Assembly (NCBI GenBank): GCA_018882645.1
Contig: VERM01000033.1
Span: forward strand, 1 to 9,955
Direction: 5' to 3'
Origin: Ferruginibacter sp.
Lineage (GTDB): Bacteria > Bacteroidota > Bacteroidia > Chitinophagales > Chitinophagaceae
Length of the DNA: 9,955 nt
The position numbers and the translations under genes are program-made. Of this stretch, positions 1 to 5,188 are shown in pieces (positions within the stretch are counted from its first letter, which is position 1; each line of letters opens with the position of its first letter). The notes beneath the pieces were generated by a model. That model was not told where the DNA came from. It saw only the letters and a program-made list of their open reading frames with translations, and did no database searches.

Positions 1-875
1 GCTTTAATGATATCGGGAGCATGTCCTCCGCCGGCTCCTTCCGTATGAAAAGTGTGAATCACTCTGCCGTCAATCGCCTTAATGGTGTTTTCCAAAAAAC
101 CAGCTTCGTTGAGCGTATCGGTATGTATGGCAATTTGCACATCATGTTTATCTGCAATCTTCAATGAAGCATCTATCACTGCGGGCGTGCTTCCCCAGTC
201 TTCATGTATTTTTAATCCCAGCGCACCGGCTTCGATTTGCTCTTCGAGCGGATCAGGGGCGGCACAGTTACCTTTTCCATAAAACCCGAGATTCATAGGG
301 AATGCATCAGCAGCCTCCAGCATTTTTTGAATATTCCATGCTCCGGGAGTTACTGTGGTGGCATTGGTCCCATCTGCTGGACCCGTTCCGCCGCCAATCA
401 TGGTGGTGATACCACTAAACAAAGCATGATCAATTTGTTGGGGACAAATAAAGTGAATATGTGTATCCACTCCTCCGGCGGTGGCGATCAATCCTGCACC
501 ACCGTGTACTTCAGTAGATGCGCCGATAATCATATTGGGTGTTATGCCATCCATTGTATCCGGATTACCAGCTTTCCCAATGCCGACAATCCTTCCGTCT
601 TTTATACCGATATCTGCTTTTACAATTCCCCAATGATCTATAATCATTACACTCGTGATTACAAAATCAAGTACGCCTTCATCTCTCTTTGCTCTTGCAG
701 ACTGTGCCATGCCGTCACGAATGGTTTTGCCTCCACCGAATTTGGCTTCGTCGCCATACACGGTAAAATCATTTTCGATTTCAATAAACAATTCGGTATC
801 GCCCAGTCTTACCTTATCGCCAACGGTAGGACCATACATATTGGCATATTTTATTCTGTTGATATGAAGGCTCAT
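1..875 (-). CDS. ureC: Urease alpha (catalytic) subunit, N-terminal 291 residues; 3' end beyond the window
   Basis: This subunit carries the dinuclear nickel site that hydrolyses urea to ammonia and carbamate in the cytoplasm. The reading frame begins with ATG at 875-873 and runs open to the left edge, so roughly the last half of a ~570-residue protein is missing. Visible active-site residues are His139 and His141 (GVDTHIH), Lys222 (the carbamylated lysine, GLKIHEDWG), His224, His251 (AIHTDTLNE) and His277 ([13 protein letters not shown]). Each sits five positions after the Klebsiella aerogenes residue (134, 136, 217, 219, 246, 272), so all Ni ligands expected in this half are present. The catalytic His320 and Asp360 equivalents lie outside. 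The start overlaps the ureB stop by ATGA, which implies translational coupling. Identification is secure; activity also needs UreD/E/F/G-type maturation proteins, not seen here. Confidence 0.98.
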   Translation of the reverse strand, partial: MSLHINRIKYANMYGPTVGDKVRLGDTELFIEIENDFTVYGDEAKFGGGKTIRDGMAQSARAKRDEGVLDFVITSVMIIDHWGIVKADIGIKDGRIVGIGKAGNPDTMDGITPNMIIGASTEVHGGAGLIATAGGVDTHIHFICPQQIDHALFSGITTMIGGGTGPADGTNATTVTPGAWNIQKMLEAADAFPMNLGFYGKGNCAAPDPLEEQIEAGALGLKIHEDWGSTPAVIDASLKIADKHDVQIAIHTDTLNEAGFLENTIKAIDGRVIHTFHTEGAGGGHAPDIIK

Positions 876-1243
876 AAGATTTCGTTTTTAAAATTTTCGG
901 CGATGGATTTTGCTAAGGCCTTTTTTTTGTTTTCCTCGCTGATGACACCATTGGTCAAATCATTGAATCCATAGATGATTTTATCACCGCCAAACTCAAC
1001 CAGCTCAATTTCTTTTCTTTCTCCCGGTTCAAAACGAACGGCGGTACCTGCAGGAATATTCAATCGCATGCCAAATGATGACTCCCTTTCAAAACTCATT
1101 TCTTTGTTGACTTCGAAGAAATGATAATGAGAGCCGATTTGAACAGGTCTGTCGCCCGTATTTACTACTGTTATCTTACAAGTTATTCTTCCCTGGTTGG
1201 CAAGAATGGGTTCTGATTTGAGGATGTATTCTCCGGGTATCAT
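872..1243 (-). CDS. ureB: Urease beta subunit with a short C-terminal extension
   Basis: This is the small structural urease subunit that assembles with UreA and UreC. The sequence is colinear with the family from MIPGEYILK through [19 protein letters not shown] (about residues 28-46), [16 protein letters not shown] (60-75) and the GF motif near residue 93. At 123 residues it is about 17 longer than the ~106-residue Klebsiella protein. The extra part is a Lys/Ala/Glu-rich, probably helical tail after residue ~100 ([18 protein letters not shown]). The gene starts 11 bases after the ureA stop and ends with TGA inside the ureC ATG (ATGA overlap), so the three subunits should be made from one message. 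No Shine-Dalgarno sequence is evident. Assignment is certain; the role of the tail is unknown. Confidence 0.97.
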   Translation of the reverse strand: MIPGEYILKSEPILANQGRITCKITVVNTGDRPVQIGSHYHFFEVNKEMSFERESSFGMRLNIPAGTAVRFEPGERKEIELVEFGGDKIIYGFNDLTNGVISEENKKKALAKSIAENFKNEIL

Positions 1244-1254
1244 AGTGTATCTTT

Positions 1255-1557
1255 TTATCTGATTGGGTGATGAACAGTAACCAGTTTGGTTCCGTCTGGA
1301 AAAGTGGCTTCAATTTGAATGTCGTGTATCATTTCGGGTACGCCTTCCATAACATCTTCTCTGCTGAGAATGGTTGCCCCGAATTGCATAAGTTCCGCAA
1401 CAGATTTGCCTGCCCTTGCAGCTTCCTGGAGATGAGAGCTGATCAGTGCTATGGCTTCGGGGTAGTTTAACTTCAAACCGCTTTTTCTTCTTTTTTCGGC
1501 CAGTTCTCCTGCCAGAAAAAGCATCAATTTTTCCTGTTCCTTGGGTGTTAAATGCAT
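1255..1557 (-). CDS. ureA: Urease gamma subunit
   Basis: This is the first gene of the urease operon and encodes the 100-residue gamma subunit, the usual length for the family. Diagnostic blocks are [19 protein letters not shown] (residues 2-20), [11 protein letters not shown] (30-40), [18 protein letters not shown] (60-77) and the C-terminal end [14 protein letters not shown]. It forms the (UreABC)3 assembly with the two downstream products and has no catalytic residues of its own. The ATG at 1557-1555 gives the canonical N-terminus, so no alternative start is needed. Upstream on the same strand are a candidate -7 element (1625-1632) and a 17-base palindrome (1600-1616) that may control the whole operon. 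Confidence 0.97.
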   Translation of the reverse strand: MHLTPKEQEKLMLFLAGELAEKRRKSGLKLNYPEAIALISSHLQEAARAGKSVAELMQFGATILSREDVMEGVPEMIHDIQIEATFPDGTKLVTVHHPIR

Positions 1558-1599
1558 AGACTTATTACTTTATAATATCAGTAAAACTAAATTCACATC

Positions 1600-1616
1600 A
1601 GGGTTGATTCAACCCT
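1600..1616. promoter_or_regulatory. 17-base palindrome in the ureA leader, candidate operator
   Basis: AGGGTTGATTCAACCCT is a perfect inverted repeat with 8-base arms around one central base. It lies about 43 bases upstream of the ureA start and immediately downstream of a candidate -7 promoter box for ureA, so it would fall near the transcription start. No T-run follows on either strand, which argues against a terminator. The symmetry suggests a dimeric repressor site; the regulator is unknown. Confidence 0.45.
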
Positions 1617-1624
1617 ATTTATTC

Positions 1625-1632
1625 CAAATGTA
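1625..1632 (-). promoter_or_regulatory. Candidate Bacteroidota -7 promoter element for ureABC
   Basis: Read on the minus strand this is TACATTTG, a full match to the TAnnTTTG consensus of primary-sigma promoters in Bacteroidota. It sits about 68 bases upstream of the ureA ATG, in the only non-coding space before the operon. A well-spaced -33 TTG element is not obvious: the nearest TTG is only 13 bases away, where 19-21 is typical. The call therefore rests on one half of the promoter. Confidence 0.4.
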
Positions 1633-1699
1633 ATTGGACTAAAGGCAAGCGCTACTAATTTAAACAATTTATTCAAAACAATCTTACACTAGAGAATTA

Positions 1700-1720
1700 A
1701 TTTGTTTATCAGCAACAAAT
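1700..1720. promoter_or_regulatory. Inverted repeat ATTTGTT-N7-AACAAAT upstream of msrBA
   Basis: Two perfect 7-base arms are separated by 7 bases, in the non-coding gap between ureA and the divergent msrBA gene. The arms are AT-rich and no T-run follows, so a terminator is unlikely. It could be an operator for either divergent gene, but AT-rich repeats of this size also arise by chance in low-GC gaps. Confidence 0.25.
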
Positions 1721-1734
1721 AACGCATCACAGGT

Positions 1735-1749
1735 GTTTACATAGTAAAC
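1735..1749. promoter_or_regulatory. Palindrome GTTTAC-ATA-GTAAAC just upstream of msrBA
   Basis: Perfect 6-base arms surround three bases, ending 28 bases before the msrBA ATG. The position is right for an operator or a 5' leader hairpin controlling the reductase. The stem is too weak and lacks a T-tract for termination. The protein that would bind is not identifiable from the sequence. Confidence 0.35.
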
Positions 1750-1777
1750 GTTGCTTGAAATATTTAAAATAAATCGG

Positions 1778-2827
1778 ATGAAACAGCTTCTCGTATCATT
1801 TTTTTCTTTTTCTATAGTATTTGTTTTGCATGCCTGTGCACAAAAAAACCATCAATCTACTCGTGTAGAAACCGGTTTTTCAGTATCGAGAACCGATGAT
1901 GAATGGAAGAAAATCCTGAGTAAAGAACAATTTGATGTGTTGCGTCTGAAAGGAACAGAGAGACCCTATACCGGAAAATTATTGAACAACAAAGAAAAAG
2001 GAATATATACATGTGCAGGTTGCGGCAATGAATTGTTTACTGATGAAATGAAATTCGATTCTCATTGCGGGTGGCCCAGCTTTGACAGTGAAATATCCGG
2101 AGGAAAAATCATCACGGCTAAAGATTATTCTCTGGGCATGCATCGTATAGAAATTATGTGTGCTAAATGTGGTGGGCATCTGGGACATTTATTTGATGAT
2201 GGACCCACAATAACGGGTAAACGTTATTGTGTAAATTCAGTTTCCTTATCTTTTCAAAAATTTTCTGATGTTCAAAAAAAATCAGCTTCTACGGATACGA
2301 TAACGCTTGGCGGAGGTTGTTTTTGGTGTGTGGAGGCAGTCTATGAAAAACTGGATGGAGTGATATCTGTCGAGTCGGGTTACTCCGGCGGGAAGAGTGC
2401 AAATCCTACTTATCAGGAGGTTTCTTATGAAAATACAGGACATGCGGAAGTGGTGCAAATTGTATTTGATACTCAAAAAACATCTATTGAAGAAATTTTC
2501 AAAGTTTTTTTTACCGTTCATGATCCTACCACACTCAATATGCAGGGGAATGATGTGGGAGAACAATATCGTTCGGTGATATTTTACAGAAATACGCAAC
2601 AGTATTCAATAGCAAAGGGTCTTATTGATCAGCTGAATAAGCAAAAGGTTTATGATAGGCCAGTTGTTACTGAGCTATCGCCTTTTTCTGTATTCTACAA
2701 AGCCGAAAATTATCATCAGGATTATTATGCACTGAATAAAACGCAACCGTATTGTAGAATGGTTATTCAGCCTAAAATGGAAAAATTTGAGAAACTATTT
2801 AAAGATCGGTTAAAAAAGAACAATTAA
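1778..2827 (+). CDS. Bifunctional peptide-methionine sulfoxide reductase, MsrB-MsrA fusion, lipoprotein
   Basis: This protein reduces both R- and S-methionine sulfoxide in proteins, restoring oxidised methionine. The 349-residue product starts with a lipoprotein signal peptide (hydrophobic residues 4-18, lipobox LHAC, lipid-bearing Cys20), so it should act outside the cytoplasm, anchored to a membrane. The MsrB domain (about 40-165) has zinc pairs Cys79/Cys82 and Cys128/Cys131, Cys97 in HCGWPSF (the usual recycling position) and catalytic Cys151 in RYCVNS. The MsrA domain (about 173-335) has GGGCFWCVE with catalytic Cys181, followed by GHAEVV and NYHQDYY. A longer frame begins at TTG 1751, but the ATG at 1778 puts Met directly before the signal peptide and is preferred. 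It is the only plus-strand gene, divergent from urease, and its TAA overlaps the stop of the opposing lipoprotein gene. An electron donor such as a periplasmic thioredoxin-like protein would be required and is not in view. Confidence 0.95.
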   Translation: MKQLLVSFFSFSIVFVLHACAQKNHQSTRVETGFSVSRTDDEWKKILSKEQFDVLRLKGTERPYTGKLLNNKEKGIYTCAGCGNELFTDEMKFDSHCGWPSFDSEISGGKIITAKDYSLGMHRIEIMCAKCGGHLGHLFDDGPTITGKRYCVNSVSLSFQKFSDVQKKSASTDTITLGGGCFWCVEAVYEKLDGVISVESGYSGGKSANPTYQEVSYENTGHAEVVQIVFDTQKTSIEEIFKVFFTVHDPTTLNMQGNDVGEQYRSVIFYRNTQQYSIAKGLIDQLNKQKVYDRPVVTELSPFSVFYKAENYHQDYYALNKTQPYCRMVIQPKMEKFEKLFKDRLKKNN

Positions 2828-3468
2828 TTGATAACACCTTTTTCGGTCATGTCTTTTACAATTAATCTTCCATACTCATGTCCTATGCTTTCTGATGAAG
2901 GGGCATTGAAAGTTTTCGTTTGAACAGAGTAGAGTAGGGTGTTGTCAGATAAATCATACAGATTGCTTTCCCAAAAATAATTGGTCTGTTCTGTATAGTA
3001 ACCCGGCTCATATATTCTTTGTTGAATTGTGGTATAATATCCCCAGAATCTGCGGTGGTAAAAAAAGTAAGGAGTGTAATATACTCTCCCCGGAACATAA
3101 TGTCTTTCCTTCTCTTTGTTCAGCATGGTTATCGTGATGACGGCATCGACTCCGCTGTTTTTAAATTTATCCAGAGCTTCTTTTTCATTGATTCCTTCAA
3201 ATGATTTTGGCCCGTATTCCTGAAAGGATTGAATGACGGTGTATCCTCTTTGCTTAAGATCCTCTGCGAGATGAGATTCCATATTTTCTCTGAGGCCGTG
3301 GTTTTGATTTCCCGTAATGGCAATGACAAGGATTTTTTTAAAGCTTTTGGAGATTGATTTGTCGGACTTCCAGGAGCTTGTGATAGTAGAGGAGCTGCAG
3401 CCTGAGAACATCATAACAAGACTAAGGAACAATAATAGTGATGTATATGTTATTTCATTTTTTTTCAC
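2824..3468 (-). CDS. Lipoprotein of unknown function, aromatic-rich C-terminal half
   Basis: The 214-residue product has a type II signal peptide (hydrophobic residues 9-20, lipobox FSGC, lipid Cys24), so it is an envelope lipoprotein. Residues 44-112 (KKILVIAITG, then LRENMESHLAEDLKQRGY, then SGVDAVITI) look like an alternating strand/helix fold. This is followed by a Tyr/Phe/Trp-rich segment at about 129-172 (GRVYYTPYFFYHRRFWGYY). I recognise the general type from Bacteroidota genomes but know no named function. The start codon is GTG, overlapping the DUF2267 stop as GTGA: the nearby ATG is out of frame and stops at once, and the next in-frame ATG would cut the signal peptide. It is the last gene of the small-stress-gene cluster and converges on msrBA with a 4-base overlap of the stop codons. 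Confidence 0.85.
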   Translation of the reverse strand: MKKNEITYTSLLLFLSLVMMFSGCSSSTITSSWKSDKSISKSFKKILVIAITGNQNHGLRENMESHLAEDLKQRGYTVIQSFQEYGPKSFEGINEKEALDKFKNSGVDAVITITMLNKEKERHYVPGRVYYTPYFFYHRRFWGYYTTIQQRIYEPGYYTEQTNYFWESNLYDLSDNTLLYSVQTKTFNAPSSESIGHEYGRLIVKDMTEKGVIN

Positions 3469-3923
3469 AAAACATATTTGTTTTCGCCAACCGAATGATG
3501 GATAAAATCTTTCAATGCTTTGGGTAATACGGCCATCATGTCTTCCAGTTCTCCTTCGCTTAAATAATAACTCAATATTTTGAAAGTGGATTTGATGGCA
3601 TGTTTGGAGTTTTCAGCATTGTCAAAATCATAATCAGCTGTTCTTCCGTCTTCATTTTTTACTTCCTCAATAAAATCTTCCAAATAGTGTATTCTGCTGA
3701 AAGGTTTTGTAAGTTTCCAGCCATCCACATATACACCTTTTAAAACCAACGGGAGTTGTGCCAGCAATTGAAATGATTCTTCAATAGTAAGCCTGTTTCT
3801 TAATGCGTGCAATACAGATCTCATTACCCTTCCGGCATTATCTCGTGGCAATTCCAATTCAGCGGATAATTTATTGATGATTTCATTTCCTTTGGCGGCA
3901 TATTTTTCAAAATCAAGAGACAT
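3465..3923 (-). CDS. DUF2267 family protein
   Basis: The 152-residue soluble, acidic, mostly helical product contains two DUF2267-like segments. Residues 30-69 (GRVMRSVLHALRNRL, then LAQLPLVLKGVYVDGW) and 108-142 (HAIKSTFKILSYYLSEGELE, then VLPKALKDF) repeat the same helix-turn pattern of a negatively regulated 'L..LP..L' end. The family has no established biochemical role; members often sit beside stress-response genes. The ATG at 3923 begins 7 bases after the dodecin TAA, and the TGA overlaps the GTG start of the lipoprotein gene, so co-translation with both neighbours is likely. No signal peptide or membrane segment is seen. Confidence 0.85.
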   Translation of the reverse strand: MSLDFEKYAAKGNEIINKLSAELELPRDNAGRVMRSVLHALRNRLTIEESFQLLAQLPLVLKGVYVDGWKLTKPFSRIHYLEDFIEEVKNEDGRTADYDFDNAENSKHAIKSTFKILSYYLSEGELEDMMAVLPKALKDFIHHSVGENKYVL

Positions 3924-3929
3924 TCCAAT

Positions 3930-4151
3930 TTATTTTTTTGTTTTTTCAGAAAGATCTATCTCAAAGCTTAATTTGACAGTAATTCGATATTCAGTAATTT
4001 TTTTATCTACAACTACGGCACTCTGATCCTGAATCCATACAGATCTGATGTTGTGTAGCGTTTTTGAGGCATGCGTTACGGCTGTTTGAGCTGCATCTTC
4101 CCAACTTTTTGTTGAGTTGGCCATGACTTCCAGTACTTTTACAATACTCAT
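3930..4151 (-). CDS. Dodecin, small flavin-binding/storage protein
   Basis: Dodecins form hollow dodecamers that bind flavin pairs and buffer free riboflavin/FMN in the cytoplasm. The 73-residue product matches the family along its whole length: MSIVKVLEV start strand, KSWEDAAQTAV helix (residues 15-25), TLHNIRSVWIQDQSA (31-45) with Trp39 at the flavin-stacking position, and the final strands VVVDKKITEYRITVKLSFEID. The frame stays open upstream to a TTG at 4193. The ATG at 4151 gives the exact family N-terminus, and the longer start would overlap the preceding gene, so 4151 is chosen. It lies 20 bases after the 97-residue protein gene and 6 bases before the DUF2267 gene, and is presumably co-transcribed with both. 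Confidence 0.93.
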   Translation of the reverse strand: MSIVKVLEVMANSTKSWEDAAQTAVTHASKTLHNIRSVWIQDQSAVVVDKKITEYRITVKLSFEIDLSEKTKK

Positions 4152-4171
4152 ATTGATTGATTTTATAGTAA

Positions 4172-4465
4172 TTATTTTTTCTTTTTCCACCAATGCTTTA
4201 AATTTTTGAAAGCATTTCCAGTAAACTCTTTAATCAGATGAATCGCTACCAATGATGCTTTATTCGTTATGTAGGCCTGACTTGTATTCTGAAAAAGTGT
4301 CTGACTGATTATTCCTGATACAAATTGTCCAGCCAGATTTAATGGCTTATTTCCTTTTTTGATTTCTTCCCATTCATTTTTTATTTTTAAGATTAAAATT
4401 GATTTGTTCGTATTCAATCTTATTTTTTCAAGGTGTAACTGTTGAAGTGTTTTAATCTTCTTCAT
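4172..4465 (-). CDS. Small basic protein of unknown function
   Basis: I do not recognise a defined family. The 97-residue product has a charged, probably coiled-coil N-terminus (residues 4-38, TLQQLHLEKIRLNTNKS, then KIKNEWEEIKKG), a moderately hydrophobic middle (44-58 and 69-78) with no convincing full membrane helix, and a strongly basic end (NLKHWWKKKK). The amphipathic middle plus basic tail would suit membrane-surface association; this is inference. Its ATG lies 14 bases inside the end of the holin-like gene and its stop is 20 bases before the dodecin ATG, so it is embedded in the cluster and its translation is probably coupled to the upstream gene. The tight overlap and codon pattern like its neighbours support a real gene. 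Confidence 0.75.
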   Translation of the reverse strand: MKKIKTLQQLHLEKIRLNTNKSILILKIKNEWEEIKKGNKPLNLAGQFVSGIISQTLFQNTSQAYITNKASLVAIHLIKEFTGNAFKNLKHWWKKKK

Positions 4466-4811
4466 TTTCCTCTGAATTCAGAATTTCTTTCAAAATGATG
4501 TTAGTGACAGGTTTTTGAAAAAGGGGCTTTCTGAATATCAAGACAATCAATCCAATGGCAAGGAAAATCGAAGCAACGATCATAAAGCCCCAATAATATG
4601 CTCCCGTTAATGAAATCAGAAATAGAGCAAGTGAAATACCCGCAAACAACAGGAATAAAATAATAAATATTATGAATATTAATTGTGAGAATATTTTACT
4701 GAATATATTCGAAACCCTCTCAGCCAAAACAAGTTTCGTGTAGCTCATTCGATTGTCTATATACTTTCTAAGGTGATTAGACAGCTCCTCAAGTTTATCG
4801 AAAGTATTCAA
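4452..4811 (-). CDS. Holin-superfamily-III/YqjE-like two-helix membrane protein
   Basis: The 119-residue product has an amphipathic N-terminal helix (KLEELSNHLRKYIDNR, residues 6-21, then TKLVLAERVSNIF), two membrane helices (about 42-68 and 74-94), and a short acidic C-terminal tail. This is the layout of the Phage_holin_3_6/YqjE group, which despite its name is mostly chromosomal and found beside YtxH-type stress genes; no phage gene is nearby. The start is TTG at 4811: no in-frame ATG exists between the upstream stop and Met22, and the residues before Met22 carry the family's LEEL...Y.D.R pattern. A GAGG lies just two bases before the TTG. An out-of-frame ATG (ATGAGGTATTGA) ends on the TTG itself, so a three-codon upstream frame could influence initiation. 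Confidence 0.8.
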   Translation of the reverse strand: MNTFDKLEELSNHLRKYIDNRMSYTKLVLAERVSNIFSKIFSQLIFIIFIILFLLFAGISLALFLISLTGAYYWGFMIVASIFLAIGLIVLIFRKPLFQKPVTNIILKEILNSEENEED

Positions 4812-4831
4812 TACCTCATTTATTTAAAGCG

Positions 4832-5080
4832 TTATACCAATTCTTCCACTTTCTCATTTACTGCCTCCAGTCTTTCCTTTATCCCTTCTTTTAGAGACAG
4901 TAAACTCTCTTTGCTTTTTTCAACCTGCTCTTTTAATTTTTCGGCAAGTTTATCTTTGGCTTCTGTTATTTTTCTTCTTGTATCAATGCCTTTATTGGGT
5001 GCGAATAAAACGCCTAGAATAGCTCCCACAGCAAGACCGCTACCTATAGCAATCAATGTATTTTTTGTACTTTTTTCCAT
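4832..5080 (-). CDS. YtxH domain protein
   Basis: The 82-residue protein has one N-terminal membrane segment with a glycine zipper (Gly15, Gly19, Gly23 in GSGLAVGAILGVLFAP) followed by the family hallmark N-K-G-x-x-T-R-R. A long charged coiled-coil helix follows (residues 37-81, Lys/Glu-rich heptads). YtxH proteins are small membrane-anchored, general-stress-associated proteins; no enzymatic function is known. It is the first gene of the small-stress-gene cluster, 20 bases before the holin-like gene. It is separated from the pfkB stop by 108 bases containing an inverted repeat, where an internal promoter would be expected. The ATG at 5080 leaves a normal YtxH N-terminus. Confidence 0.88.
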   Translation of the reverse strand: MEKSTKNTLIAIGSGLAVGAILGVLFAPNKGIDTRRKITEAKDKLAEKLKEQVEKSKESLLSLKEGIKERLEAVNEKVEELV

Positions 5081-5134
5081 GATAAGTTTTTTAATAGTGA
5101 TTATTTATACTAAGATATATCAATGGAAAACTTT

Positions 5135-5157
5135 CAAAAATGATCGATGCATTTTTG
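5135..5157. promoter_or_regulatory. Inverted repeat CAAAAATG-N7-CATTTTTG, candidate operator/promoter of the ytxH cluster
   Basis: Perfect 8-base arms flank ATCGATG, centred about 66 bases upstream of the ytxH ATG in the pfkB-ytxH gap. The minus-strand arm CATTTTTG differs from the TAnnTTTG -7 consensus at one base, so the repeat may overlap a promoter. The AT-rich stem with a 7-base loop and no following T-run of its own makes a terminator for pfkB improbable. Confidence 0.4.
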
Positions 5158-5188
5158 TGGAGTGATGTGAATCAGAAGAAGAATAAAA

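Noticed and set aside
237..974. A long plus-strand open frame opposite ureC and ureB (245 codons)
   Set aside because: It is fully antisense to two unmistakable urease genes, has a Cys/Ser/His-rich composition typical of complement frames, and no recognisable domain.
1751..1777. A TTG start for msrBA nine codons upstream
   Set aside because: The added residues would precede a normal lipoprotein signal peptide that begins exactly at the ATG at 1778.
2813..2843. A possible bidirectional terminator, AAAAAG ... CTTTTT, at the msrBA/lipoprotein junction
   Set aside because: The arms pair only through six A-T-rich bases across a 19-base loop; such a stem would be too unstable.
4152..4193. A TTG start for dodecin 14 codons upstream
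   Set aside because: Dodecins begin at MS-I-V-K-V, matching the ATG at 4151; the longer form would also overlap the preceding gene.
4452..4811. Phage origin for the holin-like gene
   Set aside because: No lysin, integrase, capsid or attachment repeat is present; the family is common in chromosomes next to YtxH-type genes.
4773..5165. A 130-codon Ser/Phe-rich plus-strand open frame
   Set aside because: It covers ytxH and the start of the holin-like gene on the other strand; both of those show family features and this frame shows none.
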